Source: JBJHBY01 sp050485745 (lineage in GTDB: Bacteria; Pseudomonadota; Gammaproteobacteria; Pseudomonadales; CAMLJR01). From it: a stretch of DNA of 9,036 nt. The notes below the pieces were generated by a model. It did not search any database. It was not told the origin of the DNA and saw only the letters and a program-made list of their open reading frames with translations. Below are positions 1 through 6,725 of this stretch, one piece after another. The stretch is from assembly GCA_050485745.1 (NCBI GenBank), contig JBJHBY010000150.1, positions 1 through 9,036 on the forward strand, read 5' to 3'. Every line of letters starts with the position of its first letter. The stretch's first letter is position 1. Position numbers and translations under genes: made by a program.

Positions 1-1031
1 TGACGGCCCTGTTCGAGGGTCTGGACGCCCCGGTACCGGAGGTCTATCCGTCCCCGCCCAGCCATTACCGCCTGCGCGCCGAATTCCGTCTGTGGCGCGA
101 GGGCGAACAGCGCTTCTATGCCATGTTCGACCCGGCTCAGCCGGGTCAGCCCGTGTGTATGGATCAGTTCCCTGTGGCCAGCAACACGGTGAATCGCCTG
201 ATGCCCGCCCTGCTTCACGGGCTCAGGCGCTGGCCGCGGCTCGACCGGCATCTGTTCCAGACGGATTTTCTCAGCACCTTATCCGGAGATGGCCTGTTGC
301 GGCTGGTTTATCACCGGCCCCTCGACGCCGCGTGGCGCGATGCGGCAGCAGCACTCTCTGCAGAGCTGGGGGCGCCGCTGGTGGGCCGCGCCCGGGGCCA
401 GCGGGAGGTCATCGGCCGCGACTACGTGACCGAGACCCTGCGCGTGGATGGGCGCGACTGGCACTACCGGCAGATCGAGGGCGGCTTCACCCAGCCCAAC
501 GGTGAGGTCAACCAGCACATGCTGGCCTGGGCATCGCGCCAGGCACGGAGCCTCGGCGGCGACCTGCTGGAGCTGTACTGCGGCAATGGCAATTTTACCC
601 TGGTGCTGTCGCAGCATTTTCGCCGCGTACTGGCCACCGAGGTCAGCAAGGTCTCGGTGGAAGCGGCCCAGCACAACCTCGCCGCCAACGGGGTCGACAA
701 CGTGGCCATCGCGCGCCTTGCCAGTGCCGAGATGGCCGCCGCCCTGGCGGGCGTGCGGCCCTTCCGGCGCCTGCAACAGGCCGGTATCACCCTGGCCGAC
801 TACGATTTCAGCAGCGTGTTCGTGGATCCGCCCCGGGCCGGGCTGGACGATGATACGGTGGCGCTGGTGCGTGGATTCCGGCACATTCTGTATATTTCCT
901 GCAATCCGGAGACTCTGCGCAACAATATCGCCGCCCTGGCGGACACGCATCGCATCGACCAACTGGCGCTGTTTGACCAGTTCCCCTATACGGATCACAT
1001 CGAATGCGGTGCCCTGCTCAGCCGGCGCTGA
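1..1031 (+). CDS. trmA: tRNA (uracil-5-)-methyltransferase TrmA, 5'-truncated by the window edge
   Basis: SAM-dependent enzyme that methylates C5 of U54 in the T-loop of tRNA. The reading frame is already open at base 3 and gives 342 visible codons before the TGA at 1029-1031. E. coli TrmA has 366 residues, so about 24 N-terminal residues lie outside the window. The early PSPPSHYRLRAEF stretch is typical of TrmA. The SAM-binding motif is LLELYCGNGNFTL (about 571-609), and FVDPPRAGLD (about 819-848) follows. The catalytic nucleophile is the Cys of ISCNPETL (codon 900-902). The general base is the Glu of HIECGALL (codon 1002-1004). Adding 24 places these at 324 and 358, the E. coli catalytic positions. 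The absence of a TRAM domain and of Fe-S cysteines separates it from RlmC/RlmD paralogues. The 143 bases to the next gene hold no clear terminator. Confidence 0.96.
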   Translation, partial: TALFEGLDAPVPEVYPSPPSHYRLRAEFRLWREGEQRFYAMFDPAQPGQPVCMDQFPVASNTVNRLMPALLHGLRRWPRLDRHLFQTDFLSTLSGDGLLRLVYHRPLDAAWRDAAAALSAELGAPLVGRARGQREVIGRDYVTETLRVDGRDWHYRQIEGGFTQPNGEVNQHMLAWASRQARSLGGDLLELYCGNGNFTLVLSQHFRRVLATEVSKVSVEAAQHNLAANGVDNVAIARLASAEMAAALAGVRPFRRLQQAGITLADYDFSSVFVDPPRAGLDDDTVALVRGFRHILYISCNPETLRNNIAALADTHRIDQLALFDQFPYTDHIECGALLSRR

Positions 1032-1161
1032 GACGGCAGGCTCGGACTCGGGCACAAGCAGCCACAGCCCGCGACAGTGCGGGGCGAAGCCCGGTCGCGA
1101 GCTCTTGAAAGACCAGCAGTTCCGCGCAACGGCGCCAGTATTTCAAAGGCGACAATCAAAC

Positions 1162-1167
1162 GGGAGA
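1162..1167 (+). promoter_or_regulatory. ribosome binding site of the phhB-like gene
   Basis: GGGAGA lies 7 bases upstream of the ATG at 1175. It is a good Shine-Dalgarno match and fixes this ATG as the start. Confidence 0.6.
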
Positions 1168-1174
1168 CATCACC

Positions 1175-1459
1175 ATGCCCATCCCCGCTCTCGATGAACA
1201 GGCCCTGAGGCAGGCGCTCCAGGCTTTGCCGCAGTGGCGCCTGGACAACGGCAAGCTGTTTCGAGAATTTCGCTTCGATGATTTTGTCGAAGCCTTCGCC
1301 TTCATGAACCGCGTCGCCCTGCTCGCGGAACGCGCCGACCATCATCCGGAGTGGTTCAATGTCTATGGCACCCTGCGCATCTGGCTGACCACCCACGACG
1401 CCGGGGGCATCAGTCAGCGCGACATCGACCTGGCTCATGCCATCGATGCCCGCGCCTGA
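1175..1459 (+). CDS. phhB: pterin-4a-carbinolamine dehydratase (PCD/DCoH family)
   Basis: Cytosolic enzyme of 94 residues, the usual size of the family. It dehydrates 4a-hydroxytetrahydropterin to quinonoid dihydropterin, recycling the cofactor of aromatic amino-acid hydroxylases such as PhhA. The family signature is present: AERADHHPEW (His56-His57-Pro58), followed by VYGTLRIWLTTHDAGGIS, in which His74 is the third active-site histidine. The C-terminal RDIDLAHAID helix is also typical. The gene has its own Shine-Dalgarno and stands alone, with no phhA in this window, although phhB follows phhA in Pseudomonas. Its substrate could therefore be another pterin pathway, such as molybdopterin-related recycling proposed for some bacterial PCDs. 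That last point is inference. Its TGA (1457-1459) directly abuts the opposing gene's stop. No strong promoter was found in 1032-1174. Confidence 0.93.
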   Translation: MPIPALDEQALRQALQALPQWRLDNGKLFREFRFDDFVEAFAFMNRVALLAERADHHPEWFNVYGTLRIWLTTHDAGGISQRDIDLAHAIDARA

Positions 1460-1462
1460 TCA
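1457..1462. other. back-to-back stop codons of two convergent genes in one palindrome
   Basis: The sequence TGATCA gives TGA to the phhB-like gene on the + strand and TGA to the opposing gene on the - strand. The intergenic distance is therefore zero. There is no room for a terminator between the genes, so any terminators must lie inside the neighbouring coding sequence. Confidence 0.85.
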
Positions 1463-1870
1463 ATGGCGCGAGGGGCTGCGGCAGGCCACCGGATCCACGA
1501 TCAGTACATAGCGTTCACCGGGGCCAATCTGCAGATTCGAGGGTGGGGGACAACGGCGCAGATCGGCGACATCCGCCAATAGCCGGGCATCGACCCTGGC
1601 GCGGGGACTGGTCGCACTGAGCTGCAGTGTTCCCCCGCGCCACAGCTGCAGCAACACCTCGCGGCGCTCTCCCGGTGCCATGTTGGGCAGGTTCACCGGG
1701 CGCTCCAGCCCAGTACCATGCAGTCTCAACTCAATCACCACGAGATCCCCGCCATGCTCCACCAGCAATGGCCAGGGCTGTGGCCGCTGCCACCACCACA
1801 ATCCCCACAGCAGCACCAGCGCAAGAGCACCGAACAGCAGCCAGGTTTTCCGGTTTCGCCGGGCGGACAA
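1460..1870 (-). CDS. small single-pass membrane-anchored protein, function unknown
   Basis: About 136 residues if translation starts at the TTG at 1870-1868, immediately after the upstream gene's TGA (1874-1872). A GAGG lies 9 bases before that TTG. A GTG at 1888-1886 is the main alternative (142 residues) but has a poorer Shine-Dalgarno. The visible layout is a short basic N-terminus (SARRNRK), one hydrophobic helix of about 18 residues ending in a Trp cluster (LWWWQ), then about 105 soluble residues. Under the positive-inside rule the N-terminus is cytoplasmic and the C-terminal domain periplasmic. That domain looks beta-rich, has two cysteines and no motif I recognise. It is the last gene of the dUTPase operon and is very tightly spaced to the gene before it, so co-translation is likely. 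The frame is open further upstream, but that part overlaps the nuclease-like gene and is not credible protein. Confidence 0.68.
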   Translation of the reverse strand: MSARRNRKTWLLFGALALVLLWGLWWWQRPQPWPLLVEHGGDLVVIELRLHGTGLERPVNLPNMAPGERREVLLQLWRGGTLQLSATSPRARVDARLLADVADLRRCPPPSNLQIGPGERYVLIVDPVACRSPSRH

Positions 1871-1871
1871 C

Positions 1872-2762
1872 TCAGAGCACCTCGACACCAAGACGCTGCA
1901 GGCGTACCTCGAGATAGTTGCCGAGGCCGGGCAAGTGCTCAGGCCGCACCTCCAGACAGGGCCACTGGCTGCGGCGATAATGTTCCAGCCGCTCCAGCGT
2001 GGCGCTGAGGCTGCGCGCATCGCCCTCGTCGCCGAGGTACTCGATCGACACCGCATCACGGGGCAGAAAAAAATCTGCGCGCTGGCCCGGCAACCCGGGC
2101 ACGTCGCGCCCACAGGCGTGGGGTATGCCGGCGAGATAGAGCCAGTTGCAGATCAGCAGTTCACCACAGCTGGCGTGAGTGTGGCCATCGAGGCCGACAT
2201 AAGGGGCCGCGTCGGCCCCGAACAGATCGTCCTGGGGCTCCGCCGCCCCGGTCTGCGCGACCTGCTGCAGGCGCTGCAGCTTGTGGAACAGGACCTCCAG
2301 GCCCGGCACCTGTTGCAGCAGATCTTCCGGCCAGAGACTGTGCACCAGGCCATTGTGCTCGCTGTCGAACTCGAGCCCGCCGGCATGCTCGCCGGCCACG
2401 GTCAGCTGCCAGCCACGGCCGCCCCGGCGCAGCAGCCCGCGTTCGGCCAGCACCCGCTGCACCTGGCGCACATCCAGCTCGAACTGTCGCGCCAGCTGCG
2501 CACAGGAAAGGCGCCGGTTGCTCTCCAGGCCCAGCAGCAGGGGGTGCTCACGCAACTGCTCCGGCCAGACGATGTAACGGCCATAGCGCTGCGAGTGCAC
2601 GTATTCTCCGCCTTCGAACTCTCCCTTGGCGGTAAGAACCCAACCATCCTCGACCTTGCGAATCCAGCCGTAGTCCTTGAGCACGGCAAACAACTGGGGG
2701 ACCGGCAATTCGAGAAAGCGCGCCAGCGCAGATGTGGACAACTTGCCGGATGCCTCCGCCAT
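1872..2762 (-). CDS. tandem winged-helix-like repeats fused to a PD-(D/E)XK-like nuclease domain (uncharacterised)
   Basis: This 296-residue protein is not one I can name. Residues about 9-70 and 85-148 are two copies of one module: LS..LAR..EL.V.Q....L...G, then GW.LT..GE..GG, then WPE.L. This reads as a helix-turn-helix with a wing, so DNA binding is likely. After a linker, residues about 197-295 resemble the nuclease module found in DUF559 and some UvrD-like proteins: SCGELLICNWL (Glu201), then QRADFFLP (Asp230), then VSIEYLG (Glu241), followed by a helix with YRRSQWPCLEVRPEHL. Those acidic residues fit the E...D...ExX metal site of the PD-(D/E)XK fold. The usual Lys is replaced (E-Y-L), a change seen in related nuclease modules. 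The ATG at 2762 is 12 bases after the dUTPase stop, with GAGG about 10 bases upstream. The fold assignment is inference from motifs; nuclease activity is unproven. Confidence 0.82.
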   Translation of the reverse strand: MAEASGKLSTSALARFLELPVPQLFAVLKDYGWIRKVEDGWVLTAKGEFEGGEYVHSQRYGRYIVWPEQLREHPLLLGLESNRRLSCAQLARQFELDVRQVQRVLAERGLLRRGGRGWQLTVAGEHAGGLEFDSEHNGLVHSLWPEDLLQQVPGLEVLFHKLQRLQQVAQTGAAEPQDDLFGADAAPYVGLDGHTHASCGELLICNWLYLAGIPHACGRDVPGLPGQRADFFLPRDAVSIEYLGDEGDARSLSATLERLEHYRRSQWPCLEVRPEHLPGLGNYLEVRLQRLGVEVL

Positions 2763-2774
2763 CAGCGTCGTGCC

Positions 2775-3413
2775 TCAGCCCGCTCCGACCGCAGTGACTG
2801 CGCTATCGTAGCGTCGCGCCAGGGCCGCATACAGGGCGTCGCTGAAATCCGCGGACTGGCTGTCGAGGCCGTCCAGCAGTTCCACCAGGTGCTCGTTGTC
2901 CTCGCGCCCCTGCCAGCGTTTGACATAGGTGCCTTCCTTGTAGCCGTGATCCTGGCGAAACAGGTTGAGGATATTCTTACCCACATATTGCCGGTAGAGG
3001 GCGTCGAAATCGAGCCCTGCAGCCTGCATCAGCGTCCAGAAGCGACGGACACAGAATGCGCGTTCGGTCAGGGCATGGGCAGCGAGTGATTCCGTCGCCT
3101 GCAGCACCCCCTGTGCATCAGCCTGCCAGCCATCCAGCGCTGTGCTCATGGCCTGTGCCGCAGTTCTGGCGTCGCCATGGCGCACCAGCAGATCACTGAT
3201 ACCGAAATGCCAGATATCGATCACCTCCAGCTGTACCTGGGGGAGATCCGCCTGCTGCCGCTTCCACCACTTGTAGCCCTGGTGGTCCATCAGTTCCGCA
3301 CATTCGATCCAGATCGCCCGGTACCACTCATAGCCCTGTTCCATCCACTGCGGGTGGACCTTGCTGTTCATCCGGTTCTGCAGGGCAAGCATGGTCTGAA
3401 AGGCCTGTTGCAT
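2775..3413 (-). CDS. dimeric (type 2, all-alpha NTP pyrophosphatase) dUTP diphosphatase
   Basis: Cytosolic enzyme of 212 residues that hydrolyses dUTP (and in this family dUDP) to dUMP. This keeps uracil out of DNA and supplies dUMP to thymidylate synthase. It belongs to the dUTPase_2/MazG-like all-alpha superfamily, not the trimeric Dut beta fold of E. coli. The sequence shows the N-terminal Q.RMN...HP.W...GYEWYRAIW, the metal-binding ECAEL (Glu37, Glu40), DHQGYKWWK, and EVIDIWHF (Glu63, Asp66). The C-terminal signature is YVGKNILN.FRQDHGYKEGTY.K.W.G.EDN (143-173). I chose the ATG at 3413 because AAAGGGGAG sits 5 bases upstream and homologues begin just before the Q.RMN helix. The longer open frame, back to 3554, looks like translated leader. 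It is the first gene of a three-gene operon. Confidence 0.93.
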   Translation of the reverse strand: MQQAFQTMLALQNRMNSKVHPQWMEQGYEWYRAIWIECAELMDHQGYKWWKRQQADLPQVQLEVIDIWHFGISDLLVRHGDARTAAQAMSTALDGWQADAQGVLQATESLAAHALTERAFCVRRFWTLMQAAGLDFDALYRQYVGKNILNLFRQDHGYKEGTYVKRWQGREDNEHLVELLDGLDSQSADFSDALYAALARRYDSAVTAVGAG

Positions 3414-3418
3414 GGGGG

Positions 3419-3427
3419 CTCCCCTTT
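3419..3427 (-). promoter_or_regulatory. ribosome binding site of the dUTPase gene
   Basis: On the - strand AAAGGGGAG lies 5 bases before the ATG at 3413. It is the strongest Shine-Dalgarno match in the window and decides the start codon. Confidence 0.75.
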
Positions 3428-3430
3428 GAA

Positions 3431-3452
3431 GTGGCTGGGACGTGGCTGGGAC
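3431..3452. repeat. perfect tandem direct repeat, 2 x 11 bp
   Basis: GTGGCTGGGAC occurs twice with no gap, just upstream of the dUTPase ribosome binding site and so within its probable mRNA leader. It may be a slippage duplication or a binding site. Confidence 0.75.
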
Positions 3453-3530
3453 GCAGCTGGAAAGCGGCCAGGCAGGCAGCACTGCGTGAGCGCCGTAGTG
3501 TACGTGCTTCGCGCCCGGGGCTGCCACTGT

Positions 3531-3573
3531 CCAGCCCTCCACTATCCAGCCCACAGCCCCCAGCCCTCCAGCC
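3531..3573. repeat. interspersed CCAGCCCTCC/CCAGCC repeats, G-rich on the - strand
   Basis: CCAGCCCTCC is found at 3531-3540 and again at 3560-3569, with a CCAGCCC at 3546-3552 and a further CAGCCTCC overlapping the end. Read on the - strand this gives at least four GGG runs with loops of 2, 4 and 12 bases, upstream of the dUTPase gene. Confidence 0.5.
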
Positions 3574-3606
3574 TCCGCGCCGGCTCATGCCGTGCATGGG
3601 TAGCGG

Positions 3607-3635
3607 TTGACGCACCCGCCGAGCCTCCCTATCTT
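3607..3635 (+). promoter_or_regulatory. sigma-70 promoter of the RetS-like kinase gene
   Basis: A TTGACG -35 box (3607-3612) and a TATCTT -10 box (3630-3635) are separated by exactly 17 bases. Transcription would start near 3642, giving a leader of about 44 bases to the GTG at 3686. This is the best promoter match I found in the window. Confidence 0.65.
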
Positions 3636-3685
3636 AGCCGCCCCAACTTCATTTGCCGCGGGCAGCGCGCCCGCCCGGGGTCGTC

Positions 3686-6517
3686 GTGACCATCCACGCA
3701 TCGCCGCAGCGCTATTGGCTACCCGCCCTGCTGCTTCTGCTTCTGGCCTGGAGCGGCGGCGCCATCGCGGCGGACTGGCAACCCGGCATGCAGCGTCTGA
3801 GCCTGTCGCCATACCTGGAGCTGCTGGATCGCCGCGACCTGCCCGAGGATGACACCGCGGTGCCCGTCGCCAGTGATCTGCCGTGGCGCAGCGTCGACCC
3901 CGCCGCCATCCAGCAGGGCTTGCCTCCGGGACACTACTGGCTGCGCGCCCGGGTACACAACGCGGACGCACATGGGCAGCGTCTGCTGCTGGTCAACGAC
4001 GAACCCGCCGCCAGCAGCCTGTCACTGTACCGTCTCGACGCCGACGGACAGCTGCACACCCTGTATGCCGACGTCGGCCAGCGCCACGCCTTCAACCAGC
4101 GGCCCCTGCCCCACCGCAAGCCCATGACGGAGCTGTATCTGGCCCCGGGGGAGGACATCACCCTGATCTGGGAGGTGCGCAGCGAGCGCCTGCTGCAGCT
4201 GCGGGCGACCCTGTGGCAACCCACCGCCTTCCAGCGTCACGACCACCACCGCAGCCTGCTGTACGGCATGCTCTACGGCGCGCTTGCGGTCATGGCACTG
4301 TACAACCTGTTTCTCGCGCTCACCGTGGGCGAGCGCAGCTACCTGCACTATGTCCTGTACCTGTTGACCATCGGCTACCTGGTTGCGGCGGACGAAGGCC
4401 ATGTGCAGCAGTACCTGTGGCCGGATCGCATCTGGCCAGTGCAGGAGATGTACCTGCTGGTCTATGCCGGCAGCCTGTTTGCCTTTTTCATGTTCAGTGT
4501 GCATTTTCTCGAACTGCGACGACGCCTGCACAGGGCCTACCAGGCGCTGCTTGGACTGTGCGCGCTGAGTGCCCTGCTGCTCCTCGCCGGCGGTCTGCTG
4601 GAACTCTCCTGGGCCACCCGGGGAGGTATTGCAGGCGCCACCCTGCTTTACCTCGGTGCTCTCGCCGCCGCGGTACGGGTGCGCATGCAGGGTCTGGCTT
4701 CCGCCGGGCATTACATCATTGCCATCGTCAGCCTGGTCATTGGCATGCTCGCCACCAACCTGGCGACCCTGGGCCTGCTGCCCCACACCACCGGCATGGA
4801 GAGTTACGCCTCCATTGGCGCCAGCGTGATGCTGGTGTTCTTTGCGCTGGCGCTGGCGGACCGCATCAACCAGCTGCGCGAGGACAACCGCCGCGCCAAT
4901 GCCGGCATCGTCCGCGCCAACCAGGAAACCCAGCGCGTCGGCAATGAGCTGTACCAGTCCCGGGAGGAGCGCCACCGCCTCGAGCAACTGGTCAGCCAGG
5001 TCCGGGACGAAAGCCAGGCAAAAAGTGATTTTCTTGCCACCATCGGCCACCAGGTGCGCACTCCGATGAGCAGCGTCCTGGGCATGGCGGAACTGCTCAA
5101 GAGCACCCGCCTGGATACAACCCAGGGCCACTATATCGGCAACATCGAGCGCGCCGGTCAGGCTCTGGTGGAACTCATCGGTGAGCTGCTGGACTACGCC
5201 CTGGTCGAGGCCGGAGAGCAGCAACTGGACATCACGCCGTTCAACCTCGAGACCGTACTCGACGACGTACTCTCGATTTACGCACTGCGCGTACTCGAAC
5301 GCCAGATCAGCCTGATCGCCGTCATCGATCGCGATGTGCCGCGACAGCTGCAGGGCGATCCGCGCAAACTGCGGCAGGTGTTGCTGGCCCTGCTCAACCG
5401 CGCCCTTCAGGGCAGCGACGGCGGCGATGTCGTGATCCGCGTACGCCGCGTACCCCGGGCCGCAGTCAATGGCGTGGAACTGCGCTTTGAAGTGATCGAC
5501 AGCGACCCCCGCGGCCTCAGCGCGGAAGAGCGCGACAACCTGTTCACACCGTTCCGGCGCAATGGCGACAACGCCGGGCACGGCAGTCTCGGGCTCGCCA
5601 TCGCCAGACAACTGGTCAGCCTGATGGACGGAGAGATCGGCGTCGATAGCGAGCCCGGCAGTGGCAACAGCTTCTGGTTCGATGCGCGCTTCTTCGCCAA
5701 GGCCGATGATGAAGCCGTGGAGACGCCTCTTCTGGGACGGCGCATCCTGCTGGTGGAGGCGCACCCCCTGCTCGTGGAAAGCCTGGCAGGCACCCTGACC
5801 CTGTGGGGTGCACACGTCGATGTCGCCACCAGTGCCGATCAGGCACTGCAAACCCTTGGCGATATGGCCACGGCGCCGGATGCGATCCTGATCGACCATC
5901 AGCTGCCCTCCGGCAGCGGCCTGCAACTGGCTTCCGAGCTCGCCACCGCGGAGCGCTGCCCCCCGCTGCTGCTGATGACCGCCCTGAGCCAGCGCATCGA
6001 ACACAACAGCCTGGAGAGCTCAGGCATCGAGCGCGTGCTGGAGAAGCCGATTACCTTTGGCCAGCTGCGCGAAGCCCTGTGGCGTCTGTTTGGACTCAGC
6101 CGGGAGCAAAACGCGAGCTCCCAGCCTCGCGCCAGCCTGGCTGCATTGCGTGTTCTCGTGGCCGAGGACAACCCGGTGAACCGGCTGGTCATTCAGGGCA
6201 TGCTGCAGAAGCTGGGAATCGATCCCGTGCTTGCCAACGACGGCCAGGAGGCGTTAAATGCATTCCGCCAGGAGCATTTCGACTGCGTGCTGCTGGATTG
6301 CGAGATGCCGGAGATGGACGGTTACCAGGCCAGCCGGCAGATGCGCAGGGTGGAGCAGCAGGAGGGCCGGAAGCGCGCCCGCATTCTGGCCTTCAGCGCC
6401 CACGCGACCAGTGATCACCAGGAGCGGGCCAGCGTCGCCGGCATGGATGACTACCTGACCAAACCGGTCAGCACACAGGCTCTGGAAGTAGCACTGGCAC
6501 GTTGCCAACAGGCCTGA
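3686..6517 (+). CDS. retS: RetS-like hybrid sensor histidine kinase (7TMR-DISM, HisKA, HATPase, two receivers)
   Basis: Inner-membrane hybrid sensor. In Pseudomonas, RetS binds and inhibits GacS, controlling RsmY/RsmZ and the acute-to-biofilm switch. The GTG start at 3686 has GGGG 5 bases upstream and places a signal peptide at the N-terminus (cleavage near AIA-AD, about residue 25). It gives 943 residues; P. aeruginosa RetS has 942. An in-frame TTG at 3653 lacks a Shine-Dalgarno. Domains: periplasmic 7TMR-DISMED2 about 30-170; seven helices about 190-392; coiled coil about 393-446; HisKA with His455 (GHQVRTPMSSVLGM); HATPase about 555-675; REC1 about 685-805; REC2 about 822-940. The N-box Asn residues are lost (A568, R572). 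G1 is DSDPRGL (605-611), while G2 is intact (631-637). REC1 keeps D737, T765 and K787 but has E691-A692 instead of the acidic pair. REC2 is canonical (E827, D828, D871, S904, K926). There is no Hpt domain. The domain order supports RetS; orthology is inferred. Confidence 0.9.
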   Translation: MTIHASPQRYWLPALLLLLLAWSGGAIAADWQPGMQRLSLSPYLELLDRRDLPEDDTAVPVASDLPWRSVDPAAIQQGLPPGHYWLRARVHNADAHGQRLLLVNDEPAASSLSLYRLDADGQLHTLYADVGQRHAFNQRPLPHRKPMTELYLAPGEDITLIWEVRSERLLQLRATLWQPTAFQRHDHHRSLLYGMLYGALAVMALYNLFLALTVGERSYLHYVLYLLTIGYLVAADEGHVQQYLWPDRIWPVQEMYLLVYAGSLFAFFMFSVHFLELRRRLHRAYQALLGLCALSALLLLAGGLLELSWATRGGIAGATLLYLGALAAAVRVRMQGLASAGHYIIAIVSLVIGMLATNLATLGLLPHTTGMESYASIGASVMLVFFALALADRINQLREDNRRANAGIVRANQETQRVGNELYQSREERHRLEQLVSQVRDESQAKSDFLATIGHQVRTPMSSVLGMAELLKSTRLDTTQGHYIGNIERAGQALVELIGELLDYALVEAGEQQLDITPFNLETVLDDVLSIYALRVLERQISLIAVIDRDVPRQLQGDPRKLRQVLLALLNRALQGSDGGDVVIRVRRVPRAAVNGVELRFEVIDSDPRGLSAEERDNLFTPFRRNGDNAGHGSLGLAIARQLVSLMDGEIGVDSEPGSGNSFWFDARFFAKADDEAVETPLLGRRILLVEAHPLLVESLAGTLTLWGAHVDVATSADQALQTLGDMATAPDAILIDHQLPSGSGLQLASELATAERCPPLLLMTALSQRIEHNSLESSGIERVLEKPITFGQLREALWRLFGLSREQNASSQPRASLAALRVLVAEDNPVNRLVIQGMLQKLGIDPVLANDGQEALNAFRQEHFDCVLLDCEMPEMDGYQASRQMRRVEQQEGRKRARILAFSAHATSDHQERASVAGMDDYLTKPVSTQALEVALARCQQA

Positions 6518-6533
6518 GGCCTCTCCGCCAGCC

Positions 6534-6542
6534 TGTGGATAA
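6534..6542 (-). promoter_or_regulatory. DnaA box, perfect consensus
   Basis: TGTGGATAA on the + strand is TTATCCACA on the - strand, the strongest E. coli-type DnaA box. It lies 16 bases after the kinase stop codon. A degenerate relative, TTGTGAAAA, follows at 6558-6566. Confidence 0.55.
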
Positions 6543-6624
6543 CTCTGGGGGCAAGCTTGTGAAAAGCCCGTGTTTTCGCGGTCTTCAAGGCACCGCGGCC
6601 CTCCATTGAGGCACGCCGGAGCAG

Positions 6625-6680
6625 GAAAAATAAATTAAAAAAATCAAAAGGTTAAGATAAGTTTCAGGCAAAATTTTCGA
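6625..6680. other. AT-rich island
   Basis: The stretch is dominated by A on the + strand, with long A runs near 6626-6650 and AAAATTTT near 6670-6678. It stands out sharply from the GC-rich surroundings and could be an unwinding element, an UP-element or an H-NS/MvaT-type silencer site. Confidence 0.7.
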
Positions 6681-6725
6681 CTTGACGCTTTGTGTCATCT
6701 GTCGCATGACGGCGTGACCCGCCGC

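Larger units (their letters stand above)
3414..3685. other. divergent intergenic region between the dUTPase operon and the RetS-like kinase
   Basis: This is 272 bases without a convincing gene. It holds the dUTPase Shine-Dalgarno, a perfect tandem 11-bp repeat (3431-3452), a cluster of CCAGCC(C) repeats (about 3531-3573), and the kinase promoter (3607-3635). A weak - strand -10-like TACACT is at 3502-3497, but no good -35 accompanies it. Open frames crossing the region are compositionally shadow-like. Confidence 0.6.

Noticed and set aside
1088..1105. trmA terminator or phhB promoter in the trmA-phhB gap
   Set aside because: The small GGGC-GAA-GCCC type hairpin lacks a T-tract. The TTGAAA at 1105-1110 has no -10 box at a usable distance.
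1680..3089. 469-residue open frame on the + strand
   Set aside because: It is antisense to the membrane-anchored, nuclease-like and dUTPase genes, which have recognisable motifs, good Shine-Dalgarno sites and operon spacing. The translation has no domain character.
3653..3685. TTG start giving an 11-residue longer kinase
   Set aside because: There is no Shine-Dalgarno before 3653, and the extension puts MPRAARPPG before the signal peptide. The GTG at 3686 has GGGG at 5 bases and gives the expected signal-peptide length.
4022..6004. 660-residue open frame on the - strand
   Set aside because: It lies wholly antisense to the kinase gene, whose domains are unmistakable. Its translation is repetitive, Gln/Gly/Ala/Val-rich and domain-free, as expected of a shadow frame in GC-rich DNA.
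6577..6597. Terminator of the kinase gene (CGCGGT...ACCGCG hairpin)
   Set aside because: The stem is only 6 bp with a 9-base loop and is followed by GCCCTCC, not a T-tract.
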